Assembly: GCA_963995505.1 (NCBI GenBank)
Contig: OZ023192.1
Span: 16,537,001-16,601,000 of the forward strand
Direction of reading: 5' to 3'
DNA length: 64,000 bases
Origin: Hypericum androsaemum
Lineage: Eukaryota > Streptophyta > Magnoliopsida > Malpighiales > Hypericaceae
In this document: in pieces, positions 1 to 10,281 of the stretch
How positions within the stretch are numbered: position 1 is the first letter of the stretch
How the letters are laid out: each line of letters starts with the position of its first letter
Notes under the pieces: model-generated
Told to the model about the DNA's origin: nothing
Seen by the model: the letters and a program-made list of their open reading frames with translations, nothing else
Database searches by the model: none
Translations under genes and position numbers: made by a program

Positions 1-204
1 GTGTGAACAATGCTCAGTGGATGTTGAGTGTGTTTGGGAACCAATAGTTTAGGAGTACATAGAAAATTAGGGTATGGATTGGGTACGGAATGCTCAGATT
101 TCGAACGGTTCAGAATGAAGACACGCAGAGACTTTTTTGTAAATATATTAAAATACAAGGACCAAAATGAAAAAAGTCACGCACAAACATAGATTGGATA
201 CAAA

Positions 205-455
205 TATCATTATCACATAACTGCACATGCCAGTATCACATAACTGCGCATGCCAGTATCACATAACTGCGCATGCCACTGTGACCTTTTTGCAAAAATG
301 CTAAAATACGGGGGACCAAAATGAAAAAAACTATGCGTGCTATTAACATCAACAGGGACTTGCCGTTTTCACAAAAACAAATGTCATTATCACATAACTG
401 TACTTGCCATTATCACATAACTGTGCTTGTCATTATCACATACCTGCGCTTGCCG
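205..455. repeat. Two short arrays of a 23-bp tandem repeat
   Basis: Seen directly: about three units at 207-278 and three at 384-452, with core TATCACATAACTGCGC and a GC-rich end (ATGC or TTGC). Each array is preceded by a similar stretch containing GGACCAAAATGAAAAAA (about 160 and 308), so a larger unit of about 178 bp is duplicated. I see no gene in 1-860; the rest is AT-rich. The 102-codon frame at 321-629 runs through the repeat and is not credible as a gene. Confidence 0.7.
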
Positions 456-865
456 CTGCGGTCTCCCTTCACTCCAAACCGTTCGGAATCAATTCTTTTA
501 CTCCGTACCCAATCCAAAGCCAAAAAATTAGGAGTAGAAAATACAATATATCTGCTTGGTGAAATAATGGATTGGGTAGTTATTATATTATATGAATCTT
601 TACTAGATAGTTGTATATTATATGTTTGATCAAATTTTTTTGATGTTAACTATACTATATAAAACAATATTTCAAAAAAATTACAAAATTAATATCTCTT
701 AAAAAATAAATTTTACAAATATAGTAAATAATTAAGTTCTTCACTCATTGAGACATCAATTTTCAAAATAAGTAATATTAAATTATTACTATTTTAATTA
801 AAATAAATAATTTAGATTATTTTATTTAAGTTTAATTTAAAAAATAAAAAATAATTATAAAAAAT

Positions 866-965
866 GAATTGAAAAAGAACTGAAAATGGATAAAAAAGAA
901 CCGAATATGGATCGAAAAAGAACTGAAAATGGATCGAAAAAGAACCGAATATGGATCGAAAAAAA
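866..965. repeat. Purine-rich 22-bp minisatellite
   Basis: Four tandem units alternate AAAAAGAACTGAAAATGGAT and AAAAAGAACCGAATATGGAT. The open frames over it are by-products of the repeat. Confidence 0.7.
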
Positions 966-984
966 TCAAAAATTGTCTCACTCG

Positions 985-1195
985 GGTACTTATCTTTCTT
1001 TTTCTTGCCCTTATCTTGCCTTGTCTTGTTTTTTCTTACCTTGTCTTGCCTTTTTTGCATTATCTTACTTTTTCATATCTTTTCTTGCTTTATCTTTCTT
1101 TTTTTTTGCCTTATCTTACATTTTCATGCCTTTTCTTACCATTCATATCTTATCTTCCCTTTTTTTTTTTTATCTTGCCTTATCTTCTCTGTAAC
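985..1195. repeat. Polypyrimidine CTTATCTTGC-type simple repeat
   Basis: About 200 bp of degenerate tandem CTTATCTTGCC/CTTTTCTT on the plus strand. It creates Phe/Leu/Ser-rich frames with no gene character. From 1200 to 2480 I see only AT-rich sequence; 2030-2290 is richer in GGTCGAAC/ACCGGTCG words and may be an old transposon remnant, but no termini are visible. Confidence 0.65.
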
Positions 1196-2482
1196 TCTGT
1201 ATTTCATGGATAAGTTGTTGGAATATCGCATTCTTAACCTTTTGATGTCAACAAAATCACATCCGTGAACTTGCTCGTATCCAATCAGCTCCTTTTATTG
1301 AAAGAGAAAAAAATAAGGTAAAGATGGAAAAAAATATGCCCTAATGCGAGTAAAGGTAACGTTTGGTAAATAAATGAATAAAATTATGAAAGGTCATCTG
1401 TTCAACAAAGAAATAAGATACATATCATGTTTTAACTATACTTTTAAAATCCATTAAGGACGTGGAATAGGTGACAAAAAAATTAACCAAGAAGATCAAT
1501 TTCCTAACCAGGGAAATTAAAGCGATCCTCTCTCTTTTTTTGAAGACAGAAATTAAAACGATCCAAATTAAATATATACATTCTACTTATAAAAGAAAAA
1601 TTAAATATATACATCGTCCCTTATAATAATCAACATAATATAAATTTCATATCTCTCTCTATTCATTTATATAAGAATTAGAATAAATGATAATTTTAAC
1701 ATATTGAAATAAATATTGACATGATCTTGTTATTCTTATTTTTATATTCAACCAAATATAAGAAATTAAGAAATTCAATAAGTTAACCATTTGTCCTTTA
1801 TGAAAATATTTATTTAGAATACAAATAAGCAAGGTTTCCAAATACGACCCGGCAGCTCTGGCCTCCGAGTCGTGTTTTAACCGATTGGACCATCGATCAG
1901 ACCGGTACTTTTTTAATATATATAAAATATATTTTTATTGATATTTTAATTACTCCTATCCCTCTTTCCCAACTTTTTCTTTCTTTTTTGACCCTTTGAA
2001 ATCCTTAAAAAAAATCCAACCAAACATGATTTTTCTCTTTTTCTTAGAGTTTGGTCGATTTTTTTTTATCTTTTTCCTTGGTCAAAATATTCGACCAACC
2101 TTAAATTTTTTAGTTCAACTTTTCGAACCGAAAAATACGAGGTCAAAAATCGGTCAAACTACCCAGTCTGACCATTTTTTGGGCGGTTGGTAAGGTTGGC
2201 AATTTTTTGACCAAACTCGGTATGTTCTTCTGACTGAATCATAATCTAACCGGTCGAACTGTAGGTCGGACCACTTATTTAAAAACCCAGCAAATAAGTA
2301 ATATATTAAATTATTACTACTTTAATTTAAATAAATAATTTAGATTATTTTATTTAACTTATAAATTAATAATTAATTTAACCAAAATATATAATGTACT
2401 AAATTGAATATACTATCTACTATTTTTAAATCTATTATCTGTTATTTATTCTCAATCTATTTCTTCAGATAGGGCATTTTTA

Positions 2483-2900
2483 GAAAGAGAAATTTAAAAA
2501 GCGTTGAAAGCCTCCACCAAGTTAGTTGCTCGTTTATCACAAAAAAAAAAGTTACTTGCTCGTTGTCGCCTTCTTTTTGTCAATTCGTAGTGGAAAGTTC
2601 GAGGACATTGGTGGTATAACTTTTAGTCTACTGTTCCAGTTGGACCATATAAATATATATTAATGATCTTTTAGTATAATTATATGTTAGCGTTTGCCAA
2701 ATTCTAATAACCAAATACAAAATATTCATTTGACTATGCACAATTCAATTTGCACGTTCGAAAACTAAAACTTCTCCGATTATTTTAATAATGTAAATAA
2801 ATAAATTATTTTCTGCAATAAATAAAGTTTCAAGTTCGGTCACATTTACAAACAATGTATTAGAGTACTTGGTAGTTAAGAGATTAAGATTCATTTAAAA
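2483..2900. repeat. Dispersed repeat, copy 1 of 3
   Basis: This stretch (starting near TTTAAAAAGCGTTGAAAG and including AGTTAGTTGCTCGTT, TTGTCGCCTTCTTTTTGTC and TGACTATGCACAA) recurs in the same orientation at about 20040-20470 and 36838-37205. It has no coding frame. It is probably an old transposable element or the edge of a segmental duplication; no terminal repeats were found. 2900-3180 shows nothing recognisable. Confidence 0.75.
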
Positions 2901-3209
2901 AATTTCAAGTTCAAATCTTGTTGGAAAATGGGAGAGAGAAGGAGAAAAACAATGAAATAATGAATTTAAAGTTGAGTTTTGACTTACATTTGGCAAATCC
3001 TTGTACCACTTTAGAAAATACAAAGATTAGAATCAGCTTAAAAAGAAGAACTTTGGATTCAGTGAAGACTACATAAAAATTATCCTCATGGTATGGATTA
3101 AATTAGGGCCTTTAAATTCAATAAAAAAATAAAATTTCAGATCTAACGGTCCAAATTCGTTAGAGGGTATTTTGGGGTTTTAACCCCAAAACAGTCGGCT
3201 ACGTTTCCT

Positions 3210-4300
3210 TTGCACACACTCCACCATTTCGTATTTTCCTCCCCCAACGAAGAAACAAATCCCAATAAAAAATCTTCATCTCCTTCAGACCTCGACGACT
3301 ACGGGAAACTTCATCTTCATCTCCTTCCCTCACTTGTGCATCCTCTATATTCATTGGGATTTGGACGTTATGGGCAGTCCGATAACGATACCCACTTCGT
3401 CGTGATTCCCCCCGTAACGTTCGCCGTTCCGCCATCCCTCACTTGTGTCTATTCCGCCCCCTGTTACGTTCGCCGTCTCTTCCGCCGCCCCCCGCTACGT
3501 TCTGCCGTCCTTTTTGCTTTCAGGTAAACCCTAACCCCTATTTTGTTTCGATTTCGTTTGAAGGACTGGATGGTTTTCGTTTGGATTTTGTTCCCGTCGA
3601 CGCTTACCGTGATTCGCCGTACTTTTCCGAAAAGCGACTATCCTTTTTCGATGGTACCCACTTCGCTGTGAGTATCCCCGGATACGTTTCTGAATTTTGA
3701 GGAAATATCCTACTATATTTTGATTGGTCTTTAATTGCTGCTGTAACATTGTGTTGAAACCACAGGTACCATAGAACACATTGCTAAATTCGAGTTACCG
3801 TTCCATGTTCGAGATTCCCAGGGAGTGTGTGGTCAGTGGTTTCCGCCCTTTTGGATTTTTGGTTACTAACTTTTCATTGTTTTTGGTTCTGGGGAAATGG
3901 ATAGATTGGAGCTTTAGTGATAGTTCTGTGATTTAATGGTAAATCTGTTTCAAAGGTGTATGCTTCTGATTTGTGGATAGGAATGGTTCTTATGTACCTT
4001 ATGGATGCACCGAAGAAAGCATAGAGATGAAATTGTTGTTCAACTTTAGCTTTAGATTGACTTGGACAAGAAAGAGATGCAGCGAATTTGATCTTCTTCT
4101 TTTTTTTGGTTAACTTTGAATTGGAGGTGCTGTTCTCGTGATTGATTTGAGTTTAATGTGTATCTTTTTGAATGCAGAGTCTTCAAGGGGGATATGAGGT
4201 ATGAGTTTGATCAAGAACATTCCAAGAGGGATTCTTTGTATGGGAAGTTGAGGTATGGGCCTGATCAAGGTCATTCTGCGAGGGATGCTTTGTAGTATTC
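3210..4300 (+). other. Possible small spliced gene or transcript
   Basis: I do not recognise the product. The region has gene-like signals on the plus strand: a pyrimidine-rich, GC-elevated leader (3190-3520), a good donor CAG|GTAAAC at 3523/3524, an acceptor CACAG|GTACC at 3765/3766 and an acceptor AATGCAG|AGTC at 4177/4178. Joining 3766-3826 to 4178-4295 gives one continuous frame that includes TIEHIAKFELPFHVRDSQG and then two similar 15-residue pieces, MRYEFDQEHSKRDSL and LRYGPDQGHSARDAL, ending in TAG. That internal repeat suggests coding. The first exon is not in a matching phase with the donor I chose, so the start is unresolved, and a non-coding transcript is possible. Confidence 0.3.
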
Positions 4301-4469
4301 AGGAGAAGCTGACACTGGAAATGGGACAAGCCGAACTACGAGCTGCTTATTTTTCTTGGGCAACTTATTTTTGTAATGTTTTTCACCATAGAAAATTGTA
4401 ATGTCTTCCACCATTTTTTATTTTCCATTTTCTCAACTGTTTCTCTGCACAAGAATTTTTATTGTTACT

Positions 4470-5085
4470 TGAAACCAATATTAGAGTAGCAGGAAATCAA
4501 TATCAGAGTATAAGGCTACCAATAGCAGAGTAAAAGAAAATCAATTTCATAGAAGAAGAAAACCAATTTCATAGAAGAAGAAAACCAATATCCTAAAAGC
4601 AGCAAACCAATTTCATTGAAGAAAGAAACCAATATCCTAGTAGCGGTAAACCAATTTCATTGAAGAAGAAAACCAATTTCATAGTAAATGAAAACCAATA
4701 TCAGTGGAGGAGGAAACCAATTTCACACAAGAAGGAAATAAATATCCTATAAGCAACAAACCAATTTCATAGAAGAAGAAAACTAATTTCATAGAAGAAG
4801 AAAACCAATATCCTCGTAGCGATAAACTAATTTCATGGAAGAAGAAAACCAATTTCATAGTAAACGGAAACCAATATCAGTGAAGGAGGAAACCAATTTC
4901 ACAGAACAAAGAAACCAATATCATATAAGCAATAAACCAATTTCATTGAAGAAGGAAACTAATTTAATAGTAAACGGTAACCAATATCAGTGGAGAATGA
5001 AACCAATATCGAAGTAGAAGGAACCAATATCATAGTAGAAGGAAACTAATATCATGCGATATATAACTGGTATGCGTTAGTTAAA
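4470..5085. repeat. 22-bp minisatellite, about 28 units, CCAAT-bearing
   Basis: Seen directly: about 28 tandem 22-bp units with core AAACCAATTTCATAGAAG or AAACCAATATCCTAAAAG. Variant units recur in order: the TAGTAAACG and CAGTGGAGGAG types are eight units apart in one step and five in the next, so there is a partial higher-order repeat near 176 bp. Most units contain CCAAT, the core bound by NF-Y factors. The array lies just 3' of the possible transcript at 3.2-4.3 kb. The 60-codon frame inside is a by-product of the repeat. Confidence 0.85.
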
Positions 5086-5089
5086 GTAT

Positions 5090-5837
5090 TGGTTTCATAA
5101 AAAAATTTACGTTGTCGGACGATAAAAACTCAATAATTCCAATGCTTAAATTCGAGTATTACCATCATCCATGAATCCACTATATTGCCCTTCGTAATAC
5201 TGAGTTTCTTCGGATGTGTTCATTGTTGGTGTTACTGCAAAATCGATACAGATGGAAACTATAATCAAAATGTTGTGACACAAACATCTTTTTTAAAATC
5301 TGTAACTTGGATTCGAGTGCGAAAAAATATTGAAACTGAATTTTTTTAATGGAAAAATCAAAATAATAAATATTTACCTTCAATTAATATGCTGATATTT
5401 GTTTCATCATCCAAGAATTCTTCATTTTATTGATTTACGTTCACTTTAGCCATAAGAATGGTTGGAACGAAGGCTGAAATAATTTGGATTAGGGTTCCAA
5501 CATGATTGGATTTTTTTTTTGGTATTAGGGTTCCAACGAAGGCTGGTATTTGTATTTTTTTGGTTCTCACGTCTATTAATTGAGATCTAACATAAGTTTA
5601 GGACAATTGGTTGGTAATATTTTCCTATTTAATTATTTTCTTGATTGTATCAGACCTAAATTGTATTTGTCTGATATTACCCTTGATTATTTCTTTAATA
5701 CCTAGATTATCCTTTCATTCCCCTTTGATCCCTTTCGGTGGGAATGACCCATGTCCTCACTGAATTTGAGCCCAAAAAGAAGACGTGTATTATTAGACTT
5801 GTAAGGATCTTGTGAGAAGAATGGGCCTCGTGTGAAT
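5090..5837. other. No gene recognised
   Basis: AT-rich DNA without a convincing frame or splice pattern. GGGTTCCAAC recurs at about 5490 and 5527. I see nothing else. Confidence 0.5.
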
Positions 5838-6045
5838 GTAAGGACCAAAATTTTGCATCCACGTTTTTGTTTTGTTACAGTCAAAATAGTTACTAACGTT
5901 CATATTTGGCCCTGTTTTTTCTGCTCACATATCTCCTTCGGGTTCTATAAATAGAGGCTCCTCGTCAACTAGGTGAATTGATCCTTCTGACAGTACTTCG
6001 TAGCATGACCCAGACTACCGGTGTTCGAAGTTCGGCCAACAGAGT
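5838..6045. mobile_element. Truncated LTR relic in an F-box intron (block 1)
   Basis: It shares ACTAACGTTCATATTTGGCC, a TATAAATAG box in TTCGGGTTCTATAAATAG, and the end TTCGGCCAACA with 20668-20905. TATAAATAG followed by a short leader and an end in CCAACA is typical of a plant LTR. It ends exactly where the intron sequence next to the F-box exon begins (AGTAAAATAATA), so it interrupted the host intron before this block was duplicated. Confidence 0.5.
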
Positions 6046-6086
6046 AAAATAATAAAAAAGAAAACAGAGGGGCAAATAGGTCAAAC

Positions 6087-6417
6087 CAGTCGGCTATGTG
6101 GAGAAGGAGGTCGTCGGTGGCGAAGTTATGGATGCTGATGAGGAGGAGGGAGCCCTACGAGAGGTCGACGGCGAGGCGACAGACACGCTCGAGGACATAA
6201 TCGGGGTAGTCAGGTTCGGCAGGGAAGTCCACGTGGCGCCACATAGAGGGTCTCTGGATATCCCCCTCCACGTGGCGCACACGTATTGTGCTTTTGTCAA
6301 CACGTCCACTGTTCCCACTCGCCGCAGTATATCTGCTGTCACATCACGCAGAAGCTCTAGCCAGTTCCTCGCCGCTCCCTCACACCTCTTCCCGGCGGCT
6401 TTTCCTCTAGTGAATCG
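6087..6417 (-). pseudogene. Type 1 F-box exon, orphaned and frameshifted
   Basis: The minus strand encodes a SKIP19-type F-box: a W-L-E-L-like start followed by TADILRRVGTVDVLTKAQYV and CATWRGISRD. Against the intact copy at 15804-16153 it has lost one base in GAGGGGTCC (about 6247). This shifts the frame after SRDP, where SMWRHVEF should follow. The start codon region is also deleted (about 6408-6420). No LRR exon lies downstream on the minus strand; an LTR relic occupies the intron instead. It is a dead F-box exon belonging to the duplication block that also contains 7033-7606. The family members are substrate receptors of SCF ubiquitin ligases, a role this copy cannot fill. Confidence 0.85.
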
Positions 6418-6514
6418 TTAGTCCTTGGGATTTCTCTTTTGGGATTTTGAATTTGATTTAAGTTCGCCCCTTCCTCTCCCTCATCTGTAATAACATCTTT
6501 TTTCAAATTAAAGA

Positions 6515-6595
6515 TCTTTGGGCCCAGTATGTGTTCTATTTGGACTTGAAATGGGCCCATATAATGACGATCAACATCCTTGGGCCCGTAGTTAA
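6515..6595 (-). promoter_or_regulatory. Conserved GGGCCC promoter block of type 1 F-box genes
   Basis: TTTGGGCCCA, then TATGTGTTCTATTTGGACTT, then AAATGGGCCCATATAATGAC and a third GGGCCCG. The same block sits just upstream of the F-box exons at about 16255, 18885, 21380 and 34978. TGGGCCCA contains the Site II (TGGGCC) element recognised by TCP factors in plant promoters. The conservation is seen; the factor is inferred. Confidence 0.6.
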
Positions 6596-7032
6596 TTTAG
6601 ATTCACAAGGACAAGTGGTTTTTTTTAGAATTACAAGTATAAGTATAAGTGGTAAGATAATTAGATTTGTTCAAAGAGATCCGTGCTCAAATCTCAAATA
6701 TGTAAAAAAATATTATTGGGAGATATCCCCTAAAATGGGCCAGACAACTCTGAATATCAAAACATAGAAAAATTGTGTTCGCTTTCGGATATTAGTATAT
6801 TTTATACATATGATTATTTAAAAAACCGATAAGAAAATTGTTTTAGTTTATAAATCTCGACTTTGAATATTTAAAACATAAATTATGTTAAAACACATGT
6901 TGGGAAAACATTATTCACCTTTTATAAGTGTTAGCTTGCTTGAACCAAGAGAAAGCAACTAAAATTAAATCTCCCCATGAAAAATAAGAGAAGGCATATA
7001 AACAACAGATGCAATCTTATCAACTCAATGAG

Positions 7033-7606
7033 CTAGTTAAGACTTATATCATCATCATAGTCATCGTAGTTGTCTTGATAACAGTAGTCTCCATCTTCAA
7101 ACTCTCCATCACTGCTGCTACTACACTCTGTCGGCGTTAAGCCGTAATACTCTGAATTGTCAGAATAGTAGTCTTTATAATCATCGTCATTTGATGCAAC
7201 ATATGGACCACGGAACTCCTTGATTTGTTTGGCGCACCTCAGCCCTAGCTCGCCATCCAGATCGAGGCCGTAGCAGCCGTACAAGTCAAGCGACTCGAGG
7301 CGAGGGCAGCCATCGCGGATGGCCTTCAGTTCATCATTTGTTAGGTGCCCTCCCAATTGGAGGTGGATCAACTGCGGGATTCCTTGTGCAATAGCACCAG
7401 CCAGCCCATCGTTGAATAAAGACGCTAGTTTGAGTGATACGAGCAACCGACAACTACGTGCTAACGCTTCAATGGCCACATTCGAGACACGAGACGATGT
7501 TAGTTCAAGTTTCTCCAGGAATGGAAGTTGTGCGGCAACTGAAATCAACCCCTCTTCTGTGACTCTCCTACAGGATGTAAGCTGGAGGTGTTTAAGACGA
7601 TATGAT
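7033..7606 (-). pseudogene. Type 2 F-box/LRR gene lacking its F-box exon
   Basis: This is an intact exon 2 starting at the CAACAG-like acceptor (7606) and reading SYRLKHLQLTSCRRVTEEGL, further LRRs such as ESLDLYGCYGLDLDGELGLR, and an Asp/Tyr/Ser-rich C-terminal tail to a TAA at 7033. It is nearly the same as exon 2 of 24378-26014. The intron relic runs on to about 7998 (ATAAAAGTTTAAA), but where the F-box exon should be there is a GAA microsatellite and unrelated DNA. As it stands it could only make an LRR-only protein without SKP1 binding, for example from an ATG just upstream in the old intron (7710), giving 225 residues. Most likely a truncated gene. Confidence 0.75.
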
Positions 7607-8038
7607 CTGTTGCTAAAAGTGGGCAATGGCAGAGTTACACATTTGAATTTGTAGCTGATCAGCCCACATGATAGCCTTTTATTTTTTAAATTACTAACAT
7701 AACTCTGCAAATATTAATGCAACCTTTCGAATTTGTAAATTACCCTTATACAGTAAAAGGACAACATACAAATTAAAGGAGCGTGGTGCATTCTTTTCAG
7801 AGCAATCATGTACGGCATATAGATACACAGAAACCAAATTATATTCACAGGAGGAAGGTAGAACCGTCATGGGCTAATCAATTTTTAGTAAGGAGATTTG
7901 TAAGCGAGACTATATGTTATTTTTGGAGAATTCTAAACAAAAATTGCTCGAAAACATTTCAGAGTCTTTTCCAAACAAAACAAATATAAAAGTTTAAATT
8001 GTTGGGTTTGAATGGAAAATTCAATGCAAGCCCAACAC

Positions 8039-8088
8039 GAAGAAGAAGAAGAAGAAGAAGAAGAAGAAGAAGAAGAAGAAGAAGAAGG
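8039..8088. repeat. GAA/TTC microsatellite
   Basis: About 16 uninterrupted GAA units on the plus strand, at the point where the F-box exon of the 7033 gene has been lost. Confidence 0.95.
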
Positions 8089-8099
8089 TCTAAAATCTT

Positions 8100-9240
8100 A
8101 GGAGGAAGAAGAAGAGATGACATCAGCATTTTTTTTTGTTCTAAGGATATTTTGTTCATTTCATTGACAAAAATGAAAAAAAAATTGCTAACGTGCGCCA
8201 GGCACCCGAAAGTATACTAAAAGCAAACTAAAGGGACGTAGGAATATATTTTGTGAACAGGGTAGACTTTTTAGTAGATTTAAGCAAATGCTAGGGACTA
8301 CACAGTAATTTTCCCAATATTTTATGGTTTCAATTTGGACTAGTTTATAAAATTAGTAATTTTGACGGGCATACTATCATATAACTATATAGTTCCAACA
8401 ATTCCACAAATAAGTAATCGTGTGACATCGAAAATATAATTAAAAACTAATAAAAATTAGTTCAAGTGATTCCATCTCGTGGCGCCGCTACCTTGCTCTC
8501 TAGAGTTTGCTAGCGAACAATTAGGAGCGAGATCGTGGCGGCTAAATCATTGTGGACGCAATTGCCTTGCTTATGTGCATATATTAATGCAGATGACTAG
8601 GGATTACGAGTTGCTAGGTCGGTAAGTGCTCGAGTTTTACCTTTTACGTTGTTCTGTTTTTTAGGCACCGTGATTTTTTATAACAACTCAACATTTTACC
8701 CTGGGGTTGAGAAGTTATCAGAGTTGAAAAAAATTTGGGTATCTCAGATTCAAATATTATAAATGGAAAAAATATTATTGTAAAATTTGTCCTTAAATAG
8801 GATACAATAGTGTGCGATTACAAACTTGACGTTTCATACGGATGTGCAGCGGAATTATCTCTGTTCTAACACAAAAAAACAACAATGCAATATGGACAGA
8901 AGAAAATTACATAGTTTGGCAAATTACATACGTTCACTCACGGGAGAGAAAAATCTTTACTAACGAGTTTACAAGCCACCTCAAGTTCACTCATCTCAGC
9001 TCAGCTCTTAGGGTTAGAACTTCTATCTATTTATAGGCAAATTCCAATGACCATAGAATCGATCTAAATTATCTAAAAGTCTAAAACATAATCCAACAAA
9101 GAGTCTAACATAGAATCTAATTAAGATATAAGATATACTTTTTATTTGGACCATTTGTCACTTACAATTTGTGAATAGTGAAAAAAATACCAGCAATTAA
9201 TCATGCGCTATTTACCTCTGCCTAATGTACTACTTGCATC
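8100..9240. other. No gene; duplicated and LTR-like remnants
   Basis: 8325-8460 resembles 26300-26440 (TTTGGACTAGTTTATAAAAT, ATATAGTTCCAACAAT). 8580-8690 resembles 26080-26190 (GTGCTCGAGTTTTAC, AACTCAACATTTTACC). So upstream flank of a type 2 F-box gene is present here, in rearranged order. 8830-9100 has a CTATTTATAGGC box and an LTR-like look, but no termini are identified. Confidence 0.4.
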
Positions 9241-9249
9241 TCGATTTTA

Positions 9250-9970
9250 TTTGCACCATGAGCTATTTAACATATATATCATCGTACTCGTCCTCGGAGT
9301 CTTGAAAGTAGTAGTCACTATCCTTAGAACCCATCTCCCAATCCCAATATTCGAGTTCCCAGTAGTCACCATAGTCTATATATGATCTATCTTCTGCATA
9401 AGATTCACTTAGTGATTCGTCGGAATCACTAAACCAATAGTCTTTAAAATAATTCTTTAAGGATGGTATTCGACACCATCATCATCAGACACTCAACCTG
9501 CCATTCAGATCGATGCCGCGGCAGTTGTACAAGCCGAGCAGTTCAAGGCTCGGGCAGCCATCGAGGGTAGCCTCCAAGACATCATTTGTGAGACATTCTC
9601 CGATCTGCAGGTGCACCGATTGAATCTATGAATCCCCTCAGCTCCTCGACGGTGCAGCCATGGAAGATTCAATCATCATTACACATAATGTGATCCAGAT
9701 ATCATGTATAATCCAACGACGAACATGAGAACGAGCCCGGAAACTGATAAGCCGATGGTAGATGATTTTTCCCCTTCCATAATCCAAGGTTATTCATGTG
9801 GTGCATATACTTACTGCACTTCTTGATCTAATTTGCTCCACGAGCTACAGTTGAGATATGCCGATGGTATATCATTAATGCGCCGTTCAGATGTTTTGAG
9901 TAACGGCCAAAGACTCCAACAATCTCCTCCGAGAGCGAGCAATATGAGAACTCAAGACCATACCTAAACG
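9250..9970 (-). pseudogene. Degenerate type 2 LRR exon
   Basis: The minus strand retains recognisable pieces in the right order: an LRR piece GLEFSYCSLSEEIVGVFGR (about 9890-9960), LTND..EATLDGCPSLELLGLY followed by NCRGIDLNGRL (about 9490-9620), and an acidic tail with ESYAEDRSYIDYGDYW and DSEDEYDDIYVK (about 9270-9420). Deletions, frameshifts and a stop after GRLSV separate the pieces. No F-box exon precedes it. It is a decayed member of the cluster. Confidence 0.75.
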
Positions 9971-10281
9971 TAACTTTGTGTTGGATATTAGTTAAATATA
10001 ATTAACTCGAATTTGTTTGGCATACACGTTAAACAATCGTATTCAACTATTATTCAGTTGAAAGCTTGTATTCAAATACTTCACTTTTAAGTAGTTTCTC
10101 AAGTTTCAACCTAATAATTTAAATTATCAACCCAATAATCCATAATCATTCATAAATTAAAATGTGTGAAAATAACGTCGAAAATAAGATAAAAAGTGGA
10201 ATGATTTGAAAAGGGATACCAAAATCAAGGAGAAGACCAACAGCGTATACAAATGACGTAAATCAGGAAACATGAAGTGAC

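Noticed and set aside
205..455. CRISPR-like array (23-bp repeats)
   Set aside because: Units are directly adjacent with no spacers, and this is plant nuclear DNA.
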